From Anthonomus grandis grandis (taxonomy: Eukaryota; Arthropoda; Insecta; Coleoptera; Curculionidae): a DNA stretch of 64,000 nt. Under the pieces are notes generated by a model. That model had not been told where the DNA came from, searched no databases, and saw only the letters and a list, made by a program, of their open reading frames with translations. The translations under genes and the position numbers were made by a program. The stretch spans positions 27,655,256 to 27,719,255 of the forward strand of contig NC_065557.1 of assembly GCF_022605725.1 (NCBI RefSeq), given 5' to 3'. Below are positions 45,733-55,987 of the stretch, piece by piece (the first letter of the stretch is position 1; each line of letters opens with the position of its first letter).

Positions 45733-46687
45733 TGCCGTACAGTGATGAAGAAAAATGTGACATCGTCCGTATATTTTATAAAAATAATAATAACGCAAAT
45801 GCCGCCAGAGAGGAATACCGTCGGACAGTTCTTCGATCCAGAAGAAGAATTACATATTTTGCTATATTTCGAAGGTAGACAAGTTTTTACTAATTTTTGA
45901 ATACATTTAGAGCTACGCTATCATGTTCGGGCCTTTGTTGAATTTCTTTTTAGAACACCCAAATCATTCCATAGAAGATGTCAGAATTTACTTTGATCGA
46001 TCGACCAAAAAAATTTATTCAACTTTAAAAAAGTATAAATATTTTGCTTATCGAATATTACCTGTTCAAACTTTAAGTGTAGAGCAAAGAAATAAACGGG
46101 TGGAATTTTGTCAAGAGATGCTAGTGCTAAAAGAAGAAGATAACAACTTTTTTTTAAAAAATTTGTGTACCGACGAGTGCACCTTTACAACCGCAGGCAT
46201 TTACAATCGAAAAAATGTTCGCGTTTTGGCCAAGAACAAACCCCCGAATAACAAGGGGAAATTAAGTTTCAAGGGCGGCAATCTCTACATGTATGATGTG
46301 GAATTTTAGCTAAACTTGAAGATCTACCCATAAAGCAATACGAGCAAATAGTTTGGCATCAAGATGGTGCCCCACCGCATAATGTGTTACCTGTTTTGAG
46401 ATTTTTAAATGAAATATATAACCTGTGGATTGGACCAACTGGGCCAATTCGTTGGCCACCAAACAGTCCAGACCTGACACCTCTTGATTCATTTCTGTAG
46501 GGTTACCTGCAAAATAAAGTTTACGAACAGAGAACTGAAAATGTCGAGGAGCTCCGCAGAAAAATTATTACCGCGATAGATGATATCAATCAAAATCATA
46601 GACAATTTATAAGGAATACAATACACAAAATTAAGCAGGATTATATAAACCGTATTGATAATGGTGGTGGTCATATAGAGCAGTTAT
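45733..46687 (+). pseudogene. Mariner-like transposase, internally deleted
   Basis: MPYSDEEKCDIVRIFYKNNN starts an HTH N-terminus that breaks near 45875. The next frame reads LEHPNHSIEDVRIYFD, KKIYSTLKKYKYFAYRI, KRVEFCQEMLVL and LCTDECTFTTAGIYNRKNVR (first Asp). The part between the first and second Asp is shortened and frameshifted (about 46250-46310), then KQYEQIVWHQDGAPPHN (second Asp), WIGPTGPIRWPPNSPDL and TPLDSFL (third Asp, about 40 residues on), where the family's Trp codon is TAG. The C-terminus is RIDNGGGHIEQLL. The gene is dead by several lesions. Confidence 0.82.
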
Positions 46688-46870
46688 AGTTATAATTACG
46701 TCTAAATTAAAGTTTAACAATTGTTTAAATAATGTATCCTTGTCAACAAAAAGATGCTAAATATCACCTTAGTAATAATAAATCTTCTGTTTTTATTGTT
46801 TCTACTCAATTCATTTATCTTAAAAAAAAACGCCAAACAATAATAATGCAGCGCTTACCAAGATCTTCAA

Positions 46871-47174
46871 TATATTATTTTTTTAAAGTTTGGAGCCCGA
46901 TATTTTCGAAACGATTTAATAAAACATAGTTAAACTATATATATTTGAAATCAGAAAATTCGGCTCTTTTTAACTATGAAGTCATATACAGGGTGTTCCA
47001 TAAGAAAAAACTGATCATCTGTCAAAATTTGACGTTTCTAAACGACAAAAAATTTTTGACATCGGATTCAAAAATTTAAAGTAAAACCCCAAAAGTTTTG
47101 TATTAAAATTTTTTTTTTTACTTTTCGCATTATCCCTGTAGGGGGAGGGGGTCAATATATGGGGAAAGACCCTG
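46871..47174. repeat. Right compound TIR with 186-bp module
   Basis: The module 46989-47174 starts CAGGGTGTTCC after TA and ends at the outer terminus. Confidence 0.88.
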
Positions 47175-49391
47175 TACAATAATATGATGTATTTATACAT
47201 AATATGATGTATATTGTCTTTGTTGCAAAAGGCTCGGCTGCTATGGGAGATGAGCCTTGTCATTTGCGAAGCTACTTTTTTATAATCCGTTGAGTAAAGT
47301 ACGCCATTGTTAACATTGTGAAAGCTGTCCTAGTTTCTAATCTACAGCGTAATTTTGAAAATCTATGATTTTGGGACTCGCTCTTTTTTTTGTATCTCTG
47401 TTACTATTTAAAATTTTGAAAAAGTAAAAAACAGTTTTTATTGGGTTTTTTCCACAAAACAGGGATATGGTTTATTATTTATGTATCTGGTTTCTTGTAG
47501 TGTTTTAGAATTTTGAGATAAAAAATAAACTTTGAATTCCGTTTTGAGCAATGTAACACACTACACGTCTGATAAGTGAGTCTAGTATACTAATCAGGAC
47601 CCACTTATTTAATGTGCAATACTTTCTATCAGAATTATATGAGAGGAAAATAATCTTATTTACAAGGAGAGCATCTCTCTTCTTTTCATAAGTTCTTATG
47701 GATACACGAACCCCGGTCATATCTGGCAATCTATCATTATATGCTTGTGTGATATATCGTTAAACAAACAATTAAATATAATAACAAGATAAAAGAAACA
47801 AACTATAAATAAATAAAAGCATTCTGTAGAATAAAAACTGTGACAGCTGTCAAATTTTTGACAATAGCAAATTGACTTTCATAAAAAAGTAGCAATGCAA
47901 AAACCATTAAGCTCTACTATCTCCTATACAGCAATCCACTAACCTAACAGCGTGTACGAATTTGGACACCCTATACATACAAATATATATCTAGATATGA
48001 AATATCTGATGCACTAAACATTATCAAGAATATTGCATGTAGATATAATAATTCATTAATACTTCCGTATATCAGCTCTTTAATAATAACTAAAAAAATT
48101 GTCAAATAATTCCACAATATTGTATATTAGGGGCCACTGAAATAATTGAAAATATTAACAAAACAGTTTCACCAACAAAATATACCACAAGAAAAAAGTA
48201 GTAATCAAGTCAATGAAACAAGAAAAATTTAAACACAACACAAATATCGAAGCAGACAGTGCCAAAAACTATAAATTATCTTGTACGCCTATGATCAAAA
48301 GCAGATTCAAATACGAATCCTACACCTGTTGTGAAATTCTCAAAATAGATAAAAGAAAAAAAGTGGGAGAGTAAGACGGTATAATTAAATATTTGATTGC
48401 TGACCAATTAAAAAATCGCGTACGTCGAGTTAGTGATTTGAAAACGTAATATTCTTTAGTATTTTAATTAAAATTTTAATTTAACAAATAGACTACTGAT
48501 AATATAAAACTATGAAACTAACAATAATATTTAAATATTTTTAGCGAAATTAGTCCTATTCGAAAGAAATTTTAAGACATTTTTAATACAAAAATTCATA
48601 AATAATAGATAACGAAATTCAATATGTCGCAAATGCCACAGATGTTCAAAGATGTTTGTTTTCTGCATTCTTTCCACCCACGTCTATTCAATGGGCAAAT
48701 TATACTTTATAAAGCAGTCAACATTAAAAATTAATTGAATGTAAATAACGTATATTAGGGAAAAAGACAACAACATCACAACACTGCCCGATCGCATTGT
48801 TGATTCCACCGACACAAGTAATCTTTACTAGTTACGTCGTAAAAAAATATTTACATGATAAATATTTATTATTAATAAATTATGCTTTAAATTATAAAAA
48901 ATATTACCATTTATGAACTCTATGCGTCTTTTACGTATTTTATTAGAGTAATTGTATTTCTAATCTAATAAAAAGCAATTTTATGGAAATTAAATATTTA
49001 ATTTTTATTATAGATTTCTTAATAAAATTTTTATTTTTCTACGTTTATGGCGACGATTGTCCTTTGATATGATGCTATGACAATATCGGTATTTAATTGT
49101 GAAAAAAAGTGAAAGTGATGAAGGGTGAAATAATTTTTGGGCCTTTTCCTTGGTTGAGAAGCGTTCATATATACTAGTCACATTTTTTTTTAATTCTCTT
49201 TTTCTGTGGCAGGTGGCCATTTATAGGTTTTTTAAATATTTTTACGGTTGTATGTAGAAATTGGTCTACTTTGTAGAGGTAGTGGTGGTCTACTTTATGA
49301 GTATATAAGTCTTGTTTTTTTCTCTGTGGAACATGATCATTATCGATTAAGTGAATTTTGTAATTATTTAACAAATAATTACTATATTATA
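47175..49391. other. No recognised gene
   Basis: Holds a short direct repeat of ATAATATGATGTAT at 47179-47216, an unassigned minus-strand open frame at 47505-47729 (it contains TGVRVSIRTYEKKRDALLVN) and AT-rich DNA. Confidence 0.45.
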
Positions 49392-49966
49392 CAGGGTGTC
49401 CCAAAATTAGTGGACGAAACGCGAACCCTGTATTCTTGGGTCAAAAATAACCTCACTTTTTCCTATAAACGTATATCGGCAAACGCCCCCCAAGGAAGCT
49501 ACGGCCCTTTTAAAGGGGGCACCTGAAGATGGTTTTTTCCACTTATATTCGAAACAGGTAAATATAAAAATTTTAAATTTTGGTATTCTCCCAATTTTGA
49601 TATGCTGAATTTAGTTGTCATTTCATAATTTTCATTATTTAGTCAGGTGCGTATCATTTAGGAGGTAAGCCTAAAAAAATATCTAAAAAAAAATTGTGTG
49701 CAAAGTTTTTGTTTTTTTTTCTTTAAATTTTAAAAATTGCAAGCGTTTTACGTAAAAAAGTACCTCTTGGTCAATAACTCTACGAGTTACCATTTTCGAG
49801 AAAAACGCATTCAAAAATAACGCTGCATAGTATTATTTTCACTACCAATTTTTATGAAAACTTAGTAGCAGGCTGGAAAAAATTGACACACTGCATAATG
49901 ATATTAACATTTGTTGTAACTTATTAGTTGTCATTTTGCATTCAAATTGTTAATATCTTTTTAACT

Positions 49967-51402
49967 ATGGAAGACTTTTCGACCCGTTAAAAAGTAGATA
50001 TTCATTTTACGTATGGGTTTTGCAATGGAAACGCACATGCCGCTGCACGAGAGTATCGGCGGAGGTTTCCTGCAAGAAGGCTTCCACATTGGAAAGTTTT
50101 TGTTAGAATTTATAGAAATTTACTTGAATAGGGATCCTTCGAACGTGCTCGAGGGCAAGGAAGACCAATTGCAAATGATGGTTATGGGGAAGTACTGAAT
50201 TTAATTGAAGAAAACCCTCAAATATCATCGAGAACCTTAGAAGAGATTACCAATATCCCAAAGTCAAATGTAAGTAAAATTAAATATGATAAGTACATAA
50301 TTAAGTACCTAATTTGTTATTCAAAAAATTTAATTTAAAGTACTTATAACTGAAAATTGAGATAAATTGGTATAAATAGTGTTGTTATTAATTATTATCG
50401 TCGGATCGCATTAAATTCATTTCAAAATACTCGAATTACTATTATTATTATTATTTACTTGGATAAGTCTTATCACAAACATCAAACACCCCAAAACAAA
50501 TCCTTTTGACGACTAACTGGAATGTTTAGTAGCTTAATAAGGTTTAGGCTTATTTCCTATGCAATTTAAAATATTTAAAAATCATTTCAGATTAAAAGAA
50601 TGACTAAGATGTTAGGATGCCATCCTTTCCATTATAAAAGGGTTCAGGAGTTAGAAGAAGAAGATTTTCCAACTCGAGTAGACTTTTGTCATTGGATTTT
50701 AAATCACCCAAATCTTCGTCAAAAAATTTTGTGGTCAGATGAGGCAACTTTTTCTATGAGTAAGGGCTTTAACAGCCGTAATACTCATTTTTGGAGCATC
50801 GAGAATCCGAGAGTAGTTCGACGAACTAACTTTCAGCATAGATTTTCCTTTAACGTATGGGCGGGTTTGATAGGAGATAAATTGATAGGCCCAATCTGTG
50901 GCAAAATCAATCAGCCAATGTGTGGGAAAATCACACAGGTTAACTGGTCGTCATTATTTCAATTTTCTTCAAAACAATCTCAGAGATTTACTGGACGATG
51001 TTCCCTTAGAAACTCAGCTGGAAATGATTTTTCAGCACGATGGGGCACCAGCTCACTACAGCCGACAGGTGAGAAACTGGCTGGACAATAATTTTACAGG
51101 CAGATGGATAGGCCGAGGTGGTACAATAAAGTGGCCTGCACGATCGCCCGACCTTAATCCTCTGGATTATTATCTTTGGGGTAATATGTGCAATATTATT
51201 TATACCACCGAAATTGATACACCAGAAAAGCTTCAGAGGCAAATTCTCGCAGCTGCAGGCCAAATAAGAGAAAACCGATTTGAAATTCTTAGATCGACCC
51301 AACATTTAAAAAAAACATTTAAAAAAGATCCAGGTTATGCATTCAGGAAAACAGAAACTTGCTTGAACATTTGCCTCAAATAAATTAGTATTTTTATCTG
51401 TT
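49967..51402 (+). pseudogene. Mariner-like DD41D transposase, two exons
   Basis: Exon 1 from ATG at 49967 reads (with a TAA after MEDFSTR and a TAG after RIYRNLLE) FTYGFCNGNAHAAARVYRRR, FPARRLPHWKVFVRIYRNLL, GRPIANDGYGEVLNLIEENP and ISSRTLEEITNIPKSN. Exon 2 from 50591 reads IKRMTKMLGCHPFHYKRVQE, PTRVDFCHWILNHPNLR and ILWSDEATFSMSKGFNSRNT (first Asp), then FNVWAGLIGDKLIGP. After a frameshift near 50900-50940 comes LEMIFQHDGAPAHYSRQVRN (second Asp), GRWIGRGGTIKWPARSPDL and NPLDYYLWGN (third Asp, 41 residues on). A last frameshift near 51310 leads to CIQENRNLLEHLPQIN. Confidence 0.87.
50271..50590 (+). other. Spliceosomal intron in the transposase
   Basis: It starts GTAAGTAAAA and ends ATCATTTCAG, 320 bases. 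Removal joins NIPKSN to IKRMTKMLGCHP in frame, restoring the HTH linker. Confidence 0.82.
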
Positions 51403-51613
51403 TGCAATTTTATTTGTCAATTTACTTTTGAAGCATGCTATTGAGTTTTAATAAAAATTGTTATTAATAATACTATGCAGCGTTATTTTTAAATGCGTTT
51501 TTCTCGAAAATGGTAATTCCTAGCGTTATTGACCAAGAGGTACTTTTTTACGTAAAAAGCTTTAAATTTTTAAAATTTAAAGAAAAAAAAATACAAAAAC
51601 TTGAGACACCCTG

Positions 51614-53564
51614 TATATTAGTAACTGAATTTTACATTTAAAATATGATATTTTTATTTTATTTAAATTTAACTAGAGTATGTACCAAATAACTTTTGAT
51701 GAATGTGGTTTATGATGCTTAACATATAATGGGTATCCAGGAACTCTATGGACAAACTTTACAGCATAATTCTTCAACAAGAAATAAGATTTTTTTTCTG
51801 AATGTATGTCCTAAGCGTCTTACTTTCAAATATACAGGGTGTTAAAAATTTAAAAAAAAAAAAATTTAATAACTTTACTACCAATGCATATATTTTCTTA
51901 AAAATTAACAGATGTTGTAGAAGGAATCTTTTTACGTACCAGAAAAACTAATTCTTACCAGTGGCGTCCGTAACACACTTGAACTTCCGAAAATTAGACG
52001 TTTAGGACATACATTCATATTAAAAAATTTTATTTCTTGTGGAGAATCTTTAAATTTTGTAGGGCAATAATATCAAATAAAAAAATAAATTTTGTAAAAT
52101 ATCCAGAGATTACATTTACCACAATTACAAGTTGTATGGTTTTAAGAATGTTTAAATTAATTTATGCATTCTAAGGAGATATAACATTTATATACAAATT
52201 GTATTTTTTTTTGAAAAATAGTGGCCGTGGCGGTTTAATTTTTTAGGTTTATTTTTTAGAATAATTTTCTAAATTTAAAACATTTAAAAATTGTAAATTT
52301 CTTATTTAATATGGTTTAAAATGGTAACAATTACCAAAAAAAAATTCAAAGTAGTTAACTTTTATAATAGTAAAATTGTAGCTCTTATTAAGTTTACTGT
52401 CTTAAAAAACAAAAATCTAAAAGCTAATAATACTTAAATTTTTAATAAATGTACATATTTTAAAAATTAAATACAGCGCTCTCCTCAAAATCCATAATTC
52501 TTTTATTCATATTATTTCTAAAGCCTACCTTTAGTTATATCCCTTTATGTACTTTTGTTCAACTATATGTAGTTATTTAGTTATTTTAGTTATGTATATT
52601 ATTTAGTTATGTAGTTATTTTAATTAGATTTATATAAAAGAAATGTTCCATAAAGTAAAAGGAAAGATTGATTTAAAAAGTTTTTCTTAAATATATATGT
52701 TTTAGCTTTTTAGTTTGAAAACATTAATTTTGTAAAGAAGAGTTTCTAAAAACGGTTCTTTTGTATTGTCCTTTTTTTTTAAAACAAATATAATATTTGA
52801 TGGTTGGCAAGTAAATTACGTCACAGGTGACATGCATTAAAGTGTATTTGGTATAAACTATAATTTATCGGCAAATATAGCATATTAACAATTTATATCT
52901 AGAAATTTTTTAAGGATGTAAAATGTATTTGGAGAATATAACAAATACATATATATTTTGATTTTTTTTGAGGTAGGAATTAAAATTATATTTCTCTTAA
53001 CATTATAATATCAACAGAAAACTGATGTGTAATACTTGATTTATAAGCCCCGTCCATTATTTTATAATAGAAATAATTTTTAATGCTACTTAGAAAGTAT
53101 ATACCTTATATTTCAATTCTCAAACAATATATAATAGAGATCAAGAAAATATTATAAAGAAATATGAAAGAAATATTTATAACTTGGAACATATCAGATC
53201 TTTATTATTTGTAAATCTACTACCATCAAATGGACACGTGTTGCTTAAAAGTTTAGTTACAAAATTTTACAAAGACAATACACGAGGAAAATAAAATTTA
53301 ATTATTTATCTAAAAATTTTCGATAGGGTTAAAATAATTTCTGAATTTATTTGATATCTAATTTATTTTTATTTAAATTAATATGTACAGAAGGTATTTA
53401 TACTATATACAAAAACTTTGGTTCTGGAGCATATAGTTCTTATTTACACCAATGAACAGCTTTTCAATATAAATTCACTTTTCACGACACATATATTTTT
53501 ACACCGATTGATTTAATTGTTAGTGAATAACACCCTGATATCCATAGTTGCTTTATTTTTTATT
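51614..53564. other. No gene; one mariner-type terminus
   Basis: At 51835, after TA, CAGGGTGTTAAAAATTT begins a stretch (to about 52020) that looks like a mariner-type 5' terminal region, with no transposase following. The rest is AT-rich. A poly(A) signal of the next gene lies at 53552-53557. Confidence 0.5.
53552..53557 (-). terminator. Poly(A) signal AATAAA of the alkaline phosphatase exon
   Basis: The minus strand reads AATAAA within 15 bases after the stop codon. Confidence 0.6.
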
Positions 53565-53854
53565 TTACTTAAACATAATAACAATAAGTCCCAGGATAGC
53601 CGGCATATTAATTAATCTACCTACCGTAATTTTAACACTTTTTGATTTCACTCGATGATTATTATCATCTGATCTTACACTAGAAGCCACTACAAGTGGT
53701 TGTCCGTGAACCGAGTTGCTGGTAACCTCCGGATTTGTACAATTTTGTACAGGAGGATGTGCGTAGTTATCAAGTCCTTTACATCGCAGACGGTGTTCTC
53801 CTATGCATGCTGAGTAGGCTATGGCATGTGGTATATAGCTTTGATCAAAGGTTC
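53565..53854 (-). CDS. Terminal exon of a membrane-bound alkaline phosphatase-like gene
   Basis: After a strong minus-strand acceptor (TTGCTTTCAG, AG at 53856-53855) the exon reads TFDQSYIPHAIAYSACIGEH, RLRCKGLDNYAHPPVQNC and ends in a hydrophobic tail, INMPAILGLIVIMFK, followed by a stop. The first block is the conserved C-terminal stretch of animal alkaline phosphatases (family form: EQ-Y-PH-MAY-ACIG), where it follows the last metal-binding His region. The hydrophobic end fits a GPI-anchor signal, with the middle TSNSVHGQPLVVASSVRSDD as a spacer. The phase needs one base (G) from the previous exon. No earlier exon was found in the window, so the rest is probably upstream (higher coordinates) beyond large introns. 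Confidence 0.78.
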
Positions 53855-55183
53855 CTGAAAGCAAAAAATTAATATAAGATTTACAATTTTATAAATATAA
53901 TTAATAAGTAAATTCATGATTGAAACAAACAGCATACCTGGATGTAATAATATTGGGTATAACTCACTGACAAATTATTACCTTGACATATGAAATGTCT
54001 TCATTAAAAATTTAGTGGTGCGACCGATGCAAGAGAAAGTATGTATGTGCTAACAATAAAATAGATATTTGATTGTTAATTTATAACAGTGACTGTAAGA
54101 AAGTGTAAATATTATTTCTGGTAAATATTTGCTAGGAAAATCCTTCTTTGCTTAAAAATCCTTTCTAAGACTGATATTTAATTTTTTCATAAACTTGATG
54201 ATCTAGTTAATTGTGCACATCTGAATAAGCTATCGTACACGTGTAGGTATAGAATTAATATAGTCGATTTATTCTTAAGGAGCAAAATACTAAATAACCG
54301 CAAAAAATTATATAGAATTCTACTGCCGTCAGAGGCTTAATAAAATAAAACGACGATATGATTTAATTTTTATTCATTTTACAGGTATGTAATAAGTTGT
54401 AATTAGTAAGTTGTTCAAGAATGTTAAGACAAGGCCAAATATTATTATAATCTATATTGTTGTTATTCTCACATAAAAACAGCACGTATATGCGGCGTAG
54501 ATTTAGTTAAATTTTTATAATTTAAATAAGTTTGCTAATTAAGGGGTTTCGAAAGGTTATATTATCTAGTTGTTACTTGGAAATCAATAAATTAACTAAA
54601 AACCACTCTAACGCCTTTGATTTTACCAAGATCTAAACTAAACATTTTCCCAACAGCACAAGATAATCTTAAAACAATATTCTTTGCATGTTTTTTTTTA
54701 TATACAGATTTTTTTAAATTGTACCGTTTAATTATATCTAACAACTTCTTTTTTATTGAGATTTTATTAGGTGCAAGTATGTTCTAAGTTTTCATAGAAG
54801 TTATATCTTACTTTTTTTTAAAGAAGTATTTGATATTTTATTTAAAATTCTCGAATGGTAAAAAACTCATAGTAACTAATGTTATTATGAGTTATTATAT
54901 ACATATGAGCTTTATATTGGTTTAGCATTGATTACAGGAAGGAAAAGTATATAAAGTGCTAAAAAATACTATATTATTAAGGCTCATCATTGTTTGCTGT
55001 AGCAAAAGAGTGATAAGTCCTTGCACTAAACAGCGTGTTTTTGGTAACTTGAAACTGGTTTACAAAAAACTGCATTATTTTTAAGGCTTACGCATGGTCA
55101 GCAGTACCTTTCCAGAAGATTAAGAAACATCACAGGTTATTTTGTGAAATGAAACACTATATATAAATGTGAAGGTGTGCGGT
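53855..55183. other. Probably intronic or intergenic, no gene recognised
   Basis: If the alkaline phosphatase exon is part of a complete gene, this is the start of its last intron (minus strand). No coding signal seen. Confidence 0.5.
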
Positions 55184-55383
55184 GTTCCAGTATCACGCCT
55201 AAACTATAGTACTAAATAACGCAAAAATGTTATGTATTTCTGACATTTTATGATTTGGAGTGGAAACAATCGTCGACTCCTAGAAAGTGGAAGATCAAGA
55301 AGGGACATAGTTACATCAGATGGATATCGCACAGATCGGTCTACAAAAGGTGAAGACTACAGATCCAGAAGAAAAAAAAGAGT

Positions 55384-55436
55384 GAGGTAAGACTACAGGG
55401 TATCCCACTTCCTGGGATACTCTGTAGTCTTACCTC
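55384..55436. repeat. 24-bp inverted repeat, 5-nt loop, one mismatch
   Basis: GAGGTAAGACTACAGGG-TATCCCA (55384-55407) pairs with 55413-55436; only one position (G/A) differs. The loop is CTTCC. It lies in the upstream part of a LINE remnant. Confidence 0.85.
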
Positions 55437-55499
55437 CGGAGTTCTGGGCACTCAATTAACAATACCTAGTAAATGCAACCTGGACACTAAATGGCCGCC

Positions 55500-55987
55500 T
55501 GAGGAGCAAAGAGCCAAGCATATAATCCAATGGCATTTTTACCATTTTCAGTTGACGAGCTGACTAACGTCATAAAAAAACTACATAACTGGAAAGCTCC
55601 AGGCCCAGATCACGTCCAAAATTACTGGATTAAGAAATTGTGGTCAACACATCAACAACTGACCGGCCTTCTAAACGACGTGCTTATGAATCCTCAGAAT
55701 TTGCCCAATTTTTTAACAGAAGGTACCACCTACCTCTTGTCCTTGATTGCCAAAATACTCAAGATCCGGCTAAATATCGGCCAATAACATGCTTACCCAG
55801 ACTCCATGAACTAATTACATCTTGTATTACAGAACGTATTTACAGGCATTGTGACCAAAATAGTATCATAACGACTCAACAAACAGGATGTACCAGAGGT
55901 GCCATAAGGTGTAAAGAACAGCTAATTATCGACTCCGTAGTTTGCAATCAGGCATTTAACAACAAGAGAAACATTTTCGCAGCATAG
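55500..55987 (+). pseudogene. Dong/R4-like LINE RT fragment (copy 1)
   Basis: Two overlapping frames together read FLPFSVDELTNVIKKLHNWK, APGPDHVQNYWIKKLWSTHQ, a frame change near 55740, then KYRPITCLPRLHELITSCIT and ERIYRHCDQNSIITTQQTGC with CKEQLIIDSVV. This is the N-terminal half of an RT (APGPD and RPITCLP motifs) of the R4/Dong type. It breaks off at 55986 before the YMDD box. It resembles the copy at 57945-60104. Confidence 0.75.

Larger units (their letters stand above)
44918..47174 (+). mobile_element. Mariner-like element with ~305-bp compound inverted repeats
   Basis: It starts CAGGGTCTTTCCCC after TA (44916-44917) and ends with its complement before TA (47175-47176). The arms 44918-45227 and 46871-47174 are nearly perfect inverted copies. 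Each arm has an inner TA-flanked boundary that cuts off an outer module of exactly 186 bases (44918-45103; 46989-47174), itself bounded by CAGGGT and ACCCTG. A broken transposase lies inside on the plus strand. Confidence 0.9.
49392..51613 (+). mobile_element. Mariner-like element with asymmetric long TIRs
   Basis: The ends CAGGGTGTCCCAAAATT (49392, after TA) and, reversed, CAGGGTGTCTCAAG (51613, before TA) are matching termini. The right arm (51451-51613) is the reverse complement of an internal left segment (about 49690-49857): shared blocks include TTTACGTAAAAAAGTACCTC and ATTTTCGAGAAAAACGCAT. About 290 bases between the left terminus and that segment have no counterpart on the right. The transposase gene has a clear intron. 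Confidence 0.82.

Noticed and set aside
45875..45912. Possible intron in the transposase at 45733-46687
   Set aside because: It would be only about 38 bases, below usual insect intron size, and the joined protein does not restore the expected linker; an internal deletion is more likely.
53935..54000. Possible penultimate alkaline phosphatase exon with a CAG/GTATGC donor on the minus strand
   Set aside because: The phase could fit, but the translation does not resemble alkaline phosphatase and there is no clear acceptor.
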